Source: Limnephilus marmoratus
Lineage: Eukaryota; Arthropoda; Insecta; Trichoptera; Limnephilidae
DNA length: 64,000 nt
Reading direction: 5' to 3'
Assembly: GCA_917880885.1 (NCBI GenBank)
Contig: OU862913.1
Coordinates: 744,001-808,000, forward strand
The notes under the pieces are model-generated. The model saw nothing but the letters and a program-made list of their open reading frames with translations, did no database searches and was not told the DNA's origin. Of this stretch, positions 43,761 to 54,589 are shown piece after piece. The stretch's first letter is position 1; every line of letters starts with the position of its first letter. A program made the translations under genes and the position numbers.

Positions 43761-43897
43761 ATGCCGCAGAATTAAGACAACTCTCTGTTTTGATTTCCAA
43801 AAAAATATTTATTATTTCTTTATTAATGTTCATTAGTAATTAAGGGAAACTCATTGGTACATGGTCAATCTGCTATTGTGTATATACTCCTTTCAGA

Positions 43898-44197
43898 TGC
43901 AACAAATATACGTGCCCGTGTTATTACTTATTACAGAAGAATCTTAGAAAAGTGCAGTATGATCAAAATCAGCCAATGGATGATGAACTACACAAATTGA
44001 AGGTTGCTGAACAAGAGTGGTTAGTAAAGGCAGCACAGGAAAAATACAATAAGGCTCGTCTGGAGAGAGAATGTGCCGAAGAGCTTCTCTGTTTCAACCA
44101 GGTCCAACGGGAGGAGGCAGAACTTAGGTTACAAATGTTCAAAAACAAAAATTATTTTTTTTTAAATTTTGTATACTTTGTTGTTGTTGTGTTCTAG
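43898..44197 (+). pseudogene. Myb/SANT partner protein, C-terminal coiled-coil exon
   Basis: After CTCCTTTCAG: YYRRILRKVQYDQNQPMDDE, LHKLKVAEQEWLVKAAQEKY and LERECAEELLCFNQVQREEA. Amphipathic Lys/Glu-rich helix as in the C-terminal exon of MSANTD3-like Harbinger partners. The DNA-binding exons are not near. A transposase tail faces it from the right. Confidence 0.5.
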
Positions 44198-44255
44198 ATT
44201 AACAGACAAAAAAAAACACACACACAAACCATTGTTTTTAAGTTTTGAAATTTTA

Positions 44256-44445
44256 TTTAAAATAATTAAGTAATATGTCTTGTAATAAAGTTATTTCTAA
44301 TAATGCTACCACGTTCATTTTCCTGTACCACAGGTAAGGCAATCTCTGGTTCCCTTTGTGGCTCTGGCAATTCTTCATTCGTTTGTATACTAATAATATT
44401 GTGCAAAATAGCACAAGAAACAATAATATTTGGCACGCAGGTGTA
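44256..44445 (-). pseudogene. PIF/Harbinger transposase C-terminus
   Basis: On minus CVPNIIVSCAILHNIISIQT then NEELPEPQREPEIALPV and ENERGSIIRNNFIT. A-x-x-L-H-N is the landmark after the third catalytic residue. Convergent with the coiled-coil exon at 43898, as in complete Harbinger elements. Confidence 0.6.
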
Positions 44446-44636
44446 ACAGGATTAAAAATCGAGACCGGAATCGATTTAATAATAAGAATGTTGCTGCAAT
44501 AATGCATGGAAAAGGGGGGCTACGACAGATTGAAGGAGGATGTAGCAGATTTGATCCTGACAGAAGTATGATCAAATTAATGGACTCAAAACAGCTTTAT
44601 GACTATGTTACCCAACATAAAGAAGAAGAACCATAA
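44430..44636 (+). other. Unrecognised short basic frame
   Basis: Reads RIKNRDRNRFNNKNVAAIMH, GKGGLRQIEGGC and ends at TAA 44634-44636. It looks protein-like (basic, with G-G and C) but I do not recognise the family; it may be the end of another transposase. Confidence 0.3.
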
Positions 44637-44639
44637 CTC

Positions 44640-45123
44640 CATCACAATTTAAAAATACCTATATTTCTGTAGATTTTAATTTTAAGTAATAAACATTGAT
44701 TTCTCTAATTTATGGTGTTTTCTTTGTTCATTTTATTGTTTTCCGTTATAATCAAGGGAACAATTATGCTTCTTCGTTGTAACACAACAGCGAAAAAATG
44801 TATTAGATTTTTAATTTTTTCTCGTTCTCTTTTGGTAGAATTTAGTAGTTTTTTACCTCCATAAGCAGTAGGTTCGTTAAATGAAATCTGGTCACACTGT
44901 TTAGTAGATTACTATATCAGTAGCCAGCCATCCACTTCCAGAGCTGCTGGTGGGTATTTATTTATTTGTGAGGTAGCGCAACACGACATAACACCCCAAA
45001 AACAAATAACTTTCGAGCTTCACGTGATTAATGGACGACCCCTAATCTGTTTTAAATTTCGTGAAAAGAATATTCTGTTTGGTTCGCGAACGTTGGATAA
45101 TGTGATGAATATATTTATTTCAG
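44640..45123. other. No gene recognised
   Basis: AT-rich DNA ending in an acceptor-like TTTATTTCAG directly before the minisatellite. Confidence 0.3.
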
Positions 45124-45125
45124 AG

Positions 45126-46336
45126 GGAAGTGTCTCTGGGATAGGGGGCAGAAGCTTGCAAAGAGGGCAACGTCTCCCCTAGAACCAGCAGCTTGGCCGT
45201 TGGTACTAGATAGGGGGCAGAAGCTTGCAAAGAGGGCAACGTCTCCCCTGGAACCAGCAGCTTGGCCGTTGGTGCTAGATAGGGGGCAGAAGCTTGCAAA
45301 GAGGGCAACGTCTCCCCTGGAACCAGCAGCTTGGCCGTTGGTGCTAGATAGGGGGCAGAAGCTTGGAAAGAGGGCAACGTCTCCCCTGGAACCAGCAGCT
45401 TGGCCGTTGGTGCTAGATAGGGGGCAGAAGCTTGGAAAGAGGGCAACGTCTCCCCTAGAACCAGCAGCTTGGCCGTTGGTGCTAGATAGGGGGCAGAAGC
45501 TTGCAAAGAGGGCAACGTCTCCCCTGGAACCAGCAGCTTGGCCGTTGGTGCTAGATAGGGGGCAGAAGCTTGGAAAGAGGGCAACGTCTCCCCTGGAACC
45601 AGCAGCTTGGCCGTTGGTGCTAGATAGGGGGCAGAAGCTTGGAAAGAGGGCAACGTCTCCCCTGGAACCAGCAGCTTGGCCGTTGGTGCTAGATAGGGGG
45701 CAGAAGCTTGGAAAGAGGGCAACGTCTCCCCTAGAACCAGCAGCTTGGCCGTTGGTGCTAGATAGGGGGCAGAAGCTTGCAAAGAGGGCAACGTCTCCCC
45801 TGGAACCAGCAGCTTGGCCGTTGGTGCTAGATAGGGGGCAGAAGCTTGGAAAGAGGGCAACGTCTCCCCTGGAACCAGCAGCTTGGCCGTTGGTGCTAGA
45901 TAGGGGGCAGAAGCTTGCAAAGAGGGCAACGTCTCCCCTGGAACCAGCAGCTTGGCCGTTGGTGCTAGATAGGGGGCAGAAGCTTGGAAAGAGGGCAACG
46001 TCTCCCCTGGAACCAGCAGCTTGGCCGTTGGTGCTAGATAGGGGGCAGAAGCTTGCAAAGAGGGCAACGTCTCCCCTGGAACCAGCAGCTTGGCCGTTGG
46101 TGCTAGATAGGGGGCAGAAGCTTGCAAAGAGGGCAACGTCTCCCCTGGAACCAGCAGCTTGGCCGTTGGTGCTAGATAGGGGGCAGAAGCTTGGAAAGAG
46201 GGCAACGTCTCCCCTGGAACCAGCAGCTTGGCCGTTGGTGCTAGATAGGGGGCAGAAGCTTGGAAAGAGGGCAACGTCTCCCCTGGAACCAGCAGCTTGG
46301 CCGTTGGTGCTAGATAGGGGGCAGAAGCTTAAGAAG
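45126..46336. repeat. Minisatellite, 69-bp unit, about 17.5 copies
   Basis: The unit spans GGGGCAGAAGCTTGSAAAGA through CAGCTTGGCCGTTGGTGCTA. It is 23 codons long, so three frames stay open over about 1.2 kb: plus (unit VLDRGQKLAKRATSPLEPAA), minus (SFCPLSSTNGQAAGSRGDVA) and a second minus frame (ASAPYLAPTAKLLVPGETLP). The copies differ mainly at one G/C site (GGAAAG or GCAAAG) and a few A/G sites. The array is bordered by TTTATTTCAG (45123) and AAG-GTAAAC (46337), as if it were one exon. No homologous protein recognised. Confidence 0.93.
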
Positions 46337-46339
46337 GTA

Positions 46340-46911
46340 AACATCTGTTCTACATTTTTGTCTAGAAATGGACAGAATTATGAATACTTGTTGTTGACGT
46401 GAAAATTTTTACTTGATTATTTGAGCGATGCAGAACAAAACAAGAAATTAAAAAAATTTGTGTACCAAAGTATAAACACTTTGTACATGTATGTGTTCTA
46501 GTGAGACACAACCAATCCTTGGAAAAACTATTCGGCAAACCTCCTATAAATGCAAAATTGGCATTTTATATACGTGTCCAGAAATGGACAGAATTATGAA
46601 TACTTGTTAAGGTAAAACCACACTCAAGCCAACGTCACCATATCCATATCTGGACTGCTTACCATCCATACATTTTGTATGGAAACGGGTGCTTTAGAAT
46701 CAGACTAGCTCCACGCAATGCAAACCGACACCCCCTACGCGACGTGGATCTACCACAGCCAGATCGGCGTGGGCCATGTGGAAGGTGGAGGGGGTATGGT
46801 CACGCCTACTACGAGATGATTTTACATCTTTGTGGTGTTATCTAAGCATTTAATATTTCGCTATATCTGTGGTTGTTTTTGTTTGACAGATACAGACAGA
46901 TATTATAAAAA
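46340..46911. other. No gene recognised; short direct repeat
   Basis: AGAAATGGACAGAATTATGA and the next 9 bases occur at 46364 and 46581. A GC-richer stretch at 46690-46810 has no domain. It precedes a MADF start codon. Confidence 0.4.
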
Positions 46912-47056
46912 TGGGTGACGAGCACTTCATCAAAACTGTGAGACAATATGAAGTCATTTACAACATAAAAGCTCATGAATATAGAGATTCCGCTGTACGC
47001 AATGCAGCTGTACGGCTGGGAGGAAATCTCAGCCATTCATGGCCACACCGCTAAAA
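46912..47056 (+). pseudogene. MADF-domain first exon
   Basis: MGDEHFIKTVRQYEVIYNIK, HEYRDSAVRNAA, then an 8-base insertion shifts the frame; W-E-E-I-S follows in the other frame. This is the N-terminal half of a MADF domain (F-I-x-x-V-x-x-Y-x-x-I-Y-x-x-x-x-x-x-Y-R-D). It is the exon type missing from the other MADF fragments here. Confidence 0.65.
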
Positions 47057-47497
47057 CACCCTTTTTTAACTGAATCATTTATTTGATGTGCAACGATTGC
47101 AATCGTATTAAGATCTAGATTAGAATGTCTATTTACAAGTATATTGTAGCTATACATATATGCTTTAATTAAATGTTATGATTAAGAGGCGGCAAAGTGG
47201 TGGCTTTTACAGAGCCGAACTCTAGGGAAGACAACTTAATTTTTAAACACGCAAAAAACGCGTAGGTACCTATTAAATAGTTGTTTTAAATTACTTCACA
47301 GTTTTAGCAAGTTGAGTACGTTGTCGGAAATAAAAGTTTATTGACTTATAGATACATGAAGTTTAAAGTTTTCTCGGTACGGTTTGTTTTGGAGATATAC
47401 TTTAACTGCTGACCCTGAATAAAATACAAGGGCGGCCAACTGTTTAATTTGGTAGCCGCCTCTGGTCTGGAGTCCCAAAATAATTTAAAAAAAACCA
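47057..47497. other. No gene recognised
   Basis: AT-rich DNA without repeats or domains that I can name. Confidence 0.3.
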
Positions 47498-47760
47498 TTC
47501 TGACTCTGCGCAAAAACGGGCGGTCCGTTTGATAGCTTCCCCGATTACAACTGGATCGCAATCTTTAGAGCGCTGGCATCAGTTAGGAACGCTGTCCGTG
47601 TTCTACCGGTATTTCAATGGAAGGTGCTCGAAGGAACTAGCGTCTGTGATCCCTTCGGCACCGTTGCATAATTGGGGAACACACCAATCGGGCACCCAAC
47701 ATTTGTGCATGGTTGACTTTTATATCGAATGAGAATAGGTCATTTCTACGGCTTGTTCAA
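47498..47760 (+). pseudogene. LINE reverse transcriptase C-terminal fragment
   Basis: RAVRLIASPITTGSQSLERW, HQLGTLSVFYRYFNGRCSKE and LASVIPSA: same conserved tail as at 14435 (minus). Decays after 47730. Confidence 0.65.
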
Positions 47761-47819
47761 GTTCTCGAGTTCTTGAGCTCAGCTGTCGAATGATTGCTGG
47801 CTTCTGTGTTTCCTACCTA

Positions 47820-48190
47820 ATTCAACATAGATCTCTTCAAGACCCCTTTTCTCCCTAAAAAAAACCATCCACACAACATCTCCATAGATGACATAGACTC
47901 TGAAGAAAAATTATTTTCCTCGGGGCCTTCTGTGTGGAGTGAAAGTACAACAATAAAAAATTAAAAACATTTTTTATGTGAATACCGCACCAGAATCCCA
48001 ATTGCTGGGGCTGGAAGTTGGAAGAGGAAGGTTGGGAATTACATGGTCATTCAGATCAGGTCACCAAACACGGCCAAAGTCATTTCAAGCAATGCTTGAA
48101 TTCTGAATGGTTGTCTCACACCAGGGTGATGCTGAGAGTCTCTTCCACTCTGAAACGCGCCGCAAATATATCATATATATTATTTAAAAT
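47820..48190 (+). repeat. Pieces of repeats B and C
   Basis: 47850-47945 (CCATCCACACAACATCTCC ... GGGCCTTCTGTGTGGAG) is the 3' part of repeat B; 47975-48185 (GAATACCGCACCAGAATCCC, TTCTGAATGGTTGTCTCACA) matches repeat C in the intron at 4880. Confidence 0.55.
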
Positions 48191-48194
48191 AATT

Positions 48195-48412
48195 TTAAAA
48201 TTTACGCGCCCGACATTTGTCGAGTGAGAACGAGTTATGAGAACGAGTCGAGTCACATGAGAACGGTTCGTTCCTACGACTCGTTCTTGAGTTCAACAGC
48301 TCGGCTATGGAATGATTTGCTGGCCTCTTTGTCTCCTCCCCCTTTGTTTCCATGGGTCTCTTTAAAAAAAAAAAAACCTCCACACAGCAACCCCAAAGAC
48401 TTAGTGTTGGGT
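48195..48412 (+). pseudogene. LINE C-terminal fragment
   Basis: VRSYDSFLSSTARLWNDLLA followed by FPWVSLKKK: the R-x-x-S-F-L-x-x-T-A-R-L-W-N motif that closes many LINE proteins. Joined to a repeat B-like CCTCCACACAGCAACCCC, which suggests repeat B is part of the 3' region of this LINE. Confidence 0.65.
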
Positions 48413-48469
48413 AGGACACGACATCAGGATGAGTTTGTAGTTGAGGTGTTACAAAATATTTTCGCTTAC

Positions 48470-48518
48470 GGGGGGGGGGGGGGGGGTGGGGGGGGGACGT
48501 GGGGGGGGGGGGGGGGGG
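48470..48518 (+). repeat. Poly-G tracts, quadruplex-forming potential
   Basis: Runs of 17, 9 and 18 G separated by T and ACGT within 49 bp. Strong intramolecular G-quadruplex potential; also a place where sequencing or assembly may be wrong. Confidence 0.9.
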
Positions 48519-48537
48519 TTGGCTAGATAATTTCAGC

Positions 48538-48785
48538 TCTACACAGGGGGCCCTGAGGAAAATTCCCCTCAGACCCTATGTCATCAGCTGTGGACGTATA
48601 AGTCAAAAGGACTCCCTCAACCACTCTCTCCGGATCCGGCCTGGACAAACTTCACCCCATGAGCCCAGGTACCTCTGCTAAGTCACCAAACGTAGCGAAC
48701 CACTTGGGGTGACCTATGGCAGATGTGTTGGTTATCTAATAATGGTTCCTGGGGCGGCGGTACCCATACCCGCCTCCCGTGTTTG
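48538..48785 (-). repeat. Repeat B copy
   Basis: Reverse complement of the family: CTACACAGGGGGCCCTGAGG, ACGTAGCGAACCACTTGGGG, and ends CGGCGGTACCCATACCCGCC, which mirrors the start at 57074. Confidence 0.75.
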
Positions 48786-48819
48786 TTAGTTTTGTAATAC
48801 GAAAAATGGATATGAAAAA

Positions 48820-48955
48820 AGCCTACCCTCCCACCCCCCTTCCACCTCCTCCCCCCACCACCACCACTGATCCACCCCCCCCTGCACCCACCCTCTGATC
48901 CCCCCCTCAGCAACCCCCTCCACCTCATCTCAACACTCCCTCAACCTCCCTCCCT
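48820..48955. repeat. C-rich low-complexity stretch
   Basis: Runs of CCCCCC alternating with CACC and CTCC for about 130 bp; the complementary strand can form G-quadruplexes. It lies 350 bp from the poly-G tract, on the opposite strand. Confidence 0.8.
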
Positions 48956-49235
48956 TGGGAGCTGTTGGGACTCTTGTGCGGTATTCACATAATAATAATT
49001 TACAATAAAAATATATATATTTTTTTAATTTTAAAAACATTTTGGAGCAGTTGGGACGCTTGTGCGGTAATTTACAATAAATTTTAAAAATATATATTTT
49101 GGAGCAGCTGGTACTCTTGTGCGGTATTTACTTAACAATACATAATTTACAATAAAAAATATTTAGAAAAAAAAAAAATTGAGCAATTGGGACTCTTGTG
49201 CGGTATTCACATAACAATAATTTACAATAAAAAAT
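48955..49235. repeat. Diverged tandem repeat, about 60-80-bp unit, 4 copies
   Basis: GGAGCAGTTGGGACTCTTGT with GCGGTATTCACATAACAATA and AATTTACAATAAAAA recurs at about 48958, 49044, 49103 and 49175 with variable length. The same words (in reverse) occur in repeat C at 4890. Confidence 0.75.
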
Positions 49236-50166
49236 ATTAAAAAAAAAAATCTGTTCACATCTTATTTCAAGTGGATTTCTAAAAAATACTGTCGAAATAT
49301 TACAATAGTAAAATGATATTGTCAATACTGTTTCGTAATATTCAAAGTATTAAAAACATTTCACGTCCTGCTGTAGATTAGGAAAGATTGTTTTCTTAGA
49401 AAACAAGCCGATAATATATCTCTTTTCTTTTCCTTAAATTTTCTATTGAAGAGAAAGAGACGAAAATAATATTATATACATATGTTTATAATATTCCAAA
49501 TAAAGGTATCATATTTCATTTTGCCCGACTCGCCGCTGAGGGGAACCGCAGCTAGCAAGTCAAGTAAAGTGATTTTTATCACAAAAAGGACAAAGAGAAG
49601 TATAAGATGTAATGTTATTTTATTGAAATCAATTTATCCCTTTCCATTTGAACTCAACCTTTTGCATGTCGTAATATTTTGTCGGCTATATCACAGTAGT
49701 TCGCTCTGCACCTGCATGCTAATGCCAGCGACAAAACTGGAATATCATTATTATTAAATTTTCTATTTATTTCCTACAAACTTGGTATAATATTTCATTA
49801 AAATAACACAATTGATATCACACAACCTCCAAACTGAAAATCCAATATATTTGTATGTGCAAAAGTGTTGTTTGTACGAATTCACTGTTTGAAAATCTAT
49901 TTCGTAAAAAATAATACAAAATTGAGAATTTGTTCACACCAAACCTCTCGTGGTATTCGCTAGCCACGTGCATAAGCTACACTCTGTTTAAAACAAATTT
50001 GACCGGTTAAATAACGATAATTTAATTGTTTTGCCTTTAATAATGAGCGGCTCTGGAATTTTACGTTTTGCCACCACTATCCGCCTCATAGTTATGATCT
50101 TTGTAGCTTGATATTACTATACTTTAGGTTTTAGTGCAATTCTGACTGATTGCAGAGTTTGTAAAG
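49236..50166. other. AT-rich DNA, nothing recognised
   Basis: Short frames only. No repeats shared with the rest of the window were noticed. Confidence 0.3.
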
Positions 50167-50167
50167 T

Positions 50168-51066
50168 ACGAGGGGAGGTCCAAAAGTTCGTGGAATGGAG
50201 GGGATGGAGTGGGGATAGGGGCGCTCGTTTAGTGTCATACTAATTGGTGACTCATCATTGGTATATAAATTAAGTTTCAGCCCTAATGTGTCATTCGTTT
50301 ACGAATATTCGCCTGCTAAGTAAGTCAATCCGGAAGAAAACTGAAACTATTGAGAAAATTAAACACCATGCTGTGATAAAATACCTTACCAAGCAAGGAA
50401 AGAACGCTCAGACCATTTTGAATGAAATGCAAACCGTTTATGGGGAACAGTGCCCTAGTAAATCAATGATTTACAAGTGGCATGGTCTTTTTAAACATGG
50501 TCGGGAGTCGATTGAAGACGACCCCCTCCCAGGAAGGCCAGTTGAGGCCACCGCATCAGACATCGTCGAAAAAGTGGAAAAAATTGTACTGGAGGACACC
50601 CGTTTGAAGAAAAAACAGTTATCTGCATTAGTTGGAGCATCAGATACCACCATTTTGCGAATCCTTCATGACCACCTGGGTACGACAAAAGTCAGTGCAA
50701 GATGGGTACCGAGAACCATCATGCCGCTTCAGAAACAACAGCGCGTCGATGCGTCAAAACAATTTTTGGAGTTGTGTGAAGACGAACCTGCACAGATTTT
50801 GGAGCGGATTGTTACCGGAGATGAAACGGGGTTTAATCACTTTGAGCCTGAGTCCAAATAAGAGTCCATGCAATGGCATACAAAGGGTACACCACCGCCA
50901 AAGAAATTCAAAGTGTCGGAGTCGGCTGGAAAGTTGATGGCTACTGTTTTTTGGGATTGTGAGGGGATAATACTCATTGATTACAAAGAAAAGGGAAGGA
51001 CCATAACCGGAGAATACTACGCAACGATACTAAAGAAATTAGAGGAGGCCATCAAAGAAAAAGTGG
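50168..51066 (+). mobile_element. Mariner element, 3'-truncated, with broken transposase
   Basis: The left end ACGAGGGGAGGTCCAAAAGT after a TA is a mariner-type TIR. The transposase: helix-turn-helix VIKYLTKQGKNAQTILNEMQ, then GRPVEATASDIVEKVEKIVL, SARWVPRTIMPLQKQQRVDA, IVTGDETGFNHFEPESK (first Asp). A TAA at 50859-50861 interrupts the frame; the continuation has MQWHTKGTPPPKKFKVSESA, VFWDCEG and KGRTITGEYYATILKKLEEA. It stops at 51066 against a Harbinger fragment, so the second half of the catalytic core and the right end are lost. Confidence 0.85.
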
Positions 51067-51470
51067 TACGTTCAACTTCTTCTGGTCTAATAATTTACCT
51101 AGTGAAGATTTTTCGAAAATTCCTCCATCACTGTTTCTTCCATATGAGCCAACGTCTACTGTTATAAATTTATAATTAGCATCTACTAAGGCCATTAATA
51201 CTATGGAATTCAGACCTTTATAATTCCAGTAATCTGAACCACCATTGTCAGTCATTGGACACTTAATATTGATGTGTTTACCATCTAGAGCTCCAATGCA
51301 ACTAGGTAAATTCCAGAAGTTTTTGTGGTTGGTTGGGGCATTACCTTCGGTCCAAGATGTTTCCAAATAGCTTCACAAACTTCTTTGACTATATTGTTAA
51401 CAGTGGAAAATCCTATGCGATAGCTGAATCCTATAGACCGAAATGAATTTCCTGTAGCCAAAAATCTGTA
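51067..51470 (-). pseudogene. PIF/Harbinger transposase, DNA-binding and first catalytic Asp region
   Basis: On minus: [32 protein letters not shown] in one frame, then [20 protein letters not shown] (first catalytic Asp), [20 protein letters not shown] (second Asp region) and [10 protein letters not shown]. It belongs to a Harbinger lineage distinct from those at 3 kb and 33 kb. A frame change lies near 51345. It begins after an acceptor at about 51470. Confidence 0.75.
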
Positions 51471-51491
51471 AGTAAAAAAAAATGATCGTTT

Positions 51492-52324
51492 CAGTTGACC
51501 AGTGTAAAGACGACTGGAGTAAGTTGCGCATTGTTATAATAATGCAATTAAAAGGCGCATAAAGAAAAGTGGCCAAGCGGGGAAGGTGATGGCGCCTTGG
51601 CGATTTGATTCAGTTGACCAGTGTAGAGACGACTGGAGTAAGTTGCGCATTGTTATAATAATGCAATTAAAAGGCGCATAAAGAAAAGTGGCCAAGCGGG
51701 GAAGGTGATGGCGCCTTGGCGATTTGATTCAGTTGACCAGTGTAAAGACGACTGGAGTAAGTTGCGCATTGTTATAATAATGCAATTAAAAGGCGCATAA
51801 AGAAAAGTGGCCAAGCGGGGAAGGTGATGGCGCCTTGGCGATTTGATTCAGTTGACCAGTGTAGAGACGACTGGAGTAAGTTGCGCATTGTTATAATAAT
51901 GCAATTAAAAGGCGCATAAAGAAAAGTGGCCAAGCGGGGAAGGTGATGGCGTCTTGGCGATTTGATTCAGTTGACCAGTGTAAAGACGACTGGAGTAAGT
52001 TGCGCATTGTTATAATAATGCAATTAAAAGGCGCATAAAGAAAAGTGGCCAAGCGGGGAAGGTGATGGTGCCTTGGCGATTTGATTCAGTTGACCAGTGT
52101 AAAGACGACTGGAGTAAGTTGCGCATTGTTATAATAATGCAATTAAAAGGCGCATAAAGAAAAGTGGCCAAGCGGGGAAGGTGATGGTGCCTTGGCGATT
52201 TGATTCAGTTGACCAGTGTAAAGACGACTGGAGTAAGTTGCGCATTGTTATAATAATGCAATTAAAAGGCGCATAAAGAAAAGTGGCCAAGCGGGGAAGG
52301 TGATGGCGCCTTGGCGATTTGAAG
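51492..52324 (+). repeat. Tandem array of a MADF exon, 119-bp unit, 7 copies
   Basis: CAGTTGACCAGTGTAAAGAC starts units at 51492, 51611, 51730, 51849, 51968, 52087 and 52206. Each unit has a splice acceptor (TTTGATTCAG, TTTCAG in the first) followed by codons for DQCKDDWSKLR and, one frame over, INNAIKRR-like and KKSGQAGKVMAPWRFE residues of a MADF domain. Differences between units are few (AAAG/GAGA, GCGCC/GTGCC). All units share the same one-base loss after TTGCGCA, so the damage is older than the amplification. Confidence 0.93.
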
Positions 52325-52545
52325 AACAAATGTCGTTTTTAAAACCATATTTGGAAGGACGTCCCACCACAGGCAATCGTGATGCAACGTCTGTCACTGA
52401 TTTGTCAGACGTTTCATCTCCTGAAAGCCATGATCAAACCATGACGCCCACGACCAGTAGGGCTTACAAAAGGAAAGCAAGTCCTGATAGAACTTGTTAT
52501 GATAAAATATTTATTAATATAACTCGCCGTTTATTTTATCATAGA
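52206..52545 (+). pseudogene. MADF-domain protein, second exon and linker
   Basis: The last unit of the array reads on: MAPWRFEEQMSFLKPYLEGR, TGNRDATSVTDLSDVSSPES and SRAYKRKASPDR. This is the end of a MADF domain and a Ser/Thr-rich linker. A BESS motif does not follow. It is the source of the amplified unit. Confidence 0.65.
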
Positions 52546-52689
52546 ATTAGGCAGGTACCTAATTTCAAGAGGTGATTGAATAAGATTTAAAAAAATAAAC
52601 ATCAATGTAAATTTATTTTTGAATAATGGAAGCTAAATTATTCAATTATTTTTTGAATAAGGTATTTAGGATTTGAAAATTTGCTAGCA

Positions 52690-53667
52690 GCTTCACTTGT
52701 TGGCCTTTGAACCAAGAACCATTCAACAACTAAGCGAATCGTTTAAAATTACAGTCAAAGACTCAAATGTTTTTGTCGGGTTGCAAATCAAAAGGGATAG
52801 AGAGAGGGGTAAACTGATGATTCATCAGAGCGCGTACACGCAGAAAATAATTGAAAAATTCGGAATGGCGGACGCGAAAACGGTGAGCGTGCCGGCGGAT
52901 CCACAAGCCGCGCTGGCTCCAGTCGTGGAAAACGTTTGAAAAATGAGAAATGTACCGTATCGCGAAGCAATAGGTTCCCTAGTCTTTCTAGCGGCCGTAT
53001 CGAGGCCAGACATTGCGTTCGCAGTAAATGCAGTAAGCAAGTATTTAAACGAGTACGACTCATCACATTGGCAAGCGGTAAAGAGAATATTCGCATATTT
53101 AAAAGGCACAACTAATTATGGTATTGAATATCAAAGCGGCGGTAGCGAAGCAAAATTGATAAGTTTCTCGGATGCTGATTACGCCGGAGATGTAGAAACG
53201 CGAAGGTCTACAACAGGATACGTTTCTGTCTCGCGAACGGGGTTGTAACACAGTGGTAAAGACTCGTGACGCTAAGTACGACGGAAGCTGAATATGTAGC
53301 TGCATCGGCAGCAGCTCGGGAAGTAGTCTGGATTAGAAAGTTGTTATCGGATATCGGATGTCCTTGTGTCGAAGAAACAACGCTTTATGTTGATAACCAA
53401 AGTGCTATTCAATTGGTTAAAAATCCGGTATATCACAAAAGAACAAAGCATATTGATGTACATTTTCACTTTATTCACGAGAAAGTAAATAATAAAGAGA
53501 TCATAGTTGAATACGTTCCGTCTGAAAATCAAAGGGCGGATATATTTACAAAGGCGCTGCCGCGAGACCGTTTCCAGGATCTGTGTTTTAAATTGAACAT
53601 GATATGTAGTGATACTGTGTTCAGTTACCAACATATTGTATTTCTAAATAAAGATAGGTTTATTTGA
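52690..53667 (+). pseudogene. Ty1/copia RT-RNase H C-terminal part
   Basis: NVFVGLQIKRDRERGKLMIH, YTQKIIEKFGMADAKTVSVP, then VPYREAIGSLVFLAAVSRPD, WQAVKRIFAYLKGTTNYGIE, LISFSDADYAGDVETRRSTT (RNase H Asp), LSTTEAEYVAASAAAREVVW and NPVYHKRTKHIDVHFHFIHE with KALPRDRF: the standard copia order. Breaks: TGA at 52937, and a scrambled stretch 53245-53270 where the WCSKRQ-type motif should be. The upstream half of Pol is missing. Confidence 0.88.
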
Positions 53668-53714
53668 AACAAATTATTGTTCCACTCCGTTTTATTAATC
53701 CTGCTTTAACAGTT

Positions 53715-53808
53715 TAGGTATGAAGCTGATAGTGCCAAAAAGAACTTGTCACTGCCAATTCGTGTCCATTGCATCTAATAACTATTACTCTGGATTAATA
53801 ACAGTATC
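53715..53808 (+). repeat. Dispersed repeat D, copy 1 (copy 2 at 62217-62308)
   Basis: GTATGAAGCTGATAGTGCCA through TGGATTAATAACAGTATC occurs at both places with few differences. It follows the copia 3' end here, so it might belong to the copia LTR or 3' region. Confidence 0.8.
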
Positions 53809-54585
53809 AACAGAAAGAGCTCAACAATTTAACTGATTCAACAAAACCAAAAGCAATTCTTATTATTTTTTATTCTATCACAAATAATCTCAATACTATA
53901 ATAATAATAATCTCTAACACTTAAGGGCATGGATGCCTACACATTAGACGTGGTTAAAATTGAATGACCGAATTAAATGAATAAATTCAATCTTGTGACA
54001 CATTCGACCTGATTCTCAATTTCAAAAGGAATTGATTCTTCATTCCTTACCTTTGGCCTTGTATCGTACGATTTTTAACGGCACCATAAATTTATAATTT
54101 CCTTTTATTTTACTGTTAAATTATTTCAATGAATAATGTGTTCCGTAAACGATTTAAATATTATAATGTTTCATAGGTATTTAAAATACTATTCAATGGG
54201 CGGCGCGCCGCGAAGTGGTTGATGGTATTGTGAACAACTCGTACCGCTACCGCCGGCCGCCATTCTAAAAACCCGTACATAGATCAAAACGCGGCCGCGA
54301 TTCAGCCGAGTTGTTTAAGAATTAATCATTTGTCATAGTCAATAGTCCTGAGATGGTCCTAAGGTCCCCGCGCCGCGGCCGTCCCGTCCGCGTCCCAGGT
54401 ACTCGTATCTAGTCTGTCCGAAGCGCTTTATTCAGGAATTAAAACTAAAGTCTTTTTCATTTGTGACTTTATTGTCTCTATGAATCTCAGACCCAGAAAT
54501 GACGTCAGATGTCATCGTCTTACATCGTTCCACGTCAATCTCGGCTCGGGTCCGTCCGAAACGCAACTATTCTAGCAACAATTCC
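53809..54585. other. No gene recognised
   Basis: AT-rich, then GC-rich from 54200 to 54420 (CGCCGCGG words, NotI-like GCGGCCGC). No domain; possibly a regulatory or LTR remnant. Confidence 0.3.
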
Positions 54586-54589
54586 TAAG

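Noticed and set aside
45115..46344. Open frames of 409, 384 and 400 codons on both strands as protein genes
   Set aside because: All three are by-products of a 69-bp repeat that has no stop in these frames; no known domain and no clear start context. Kept as a repeat with a note.
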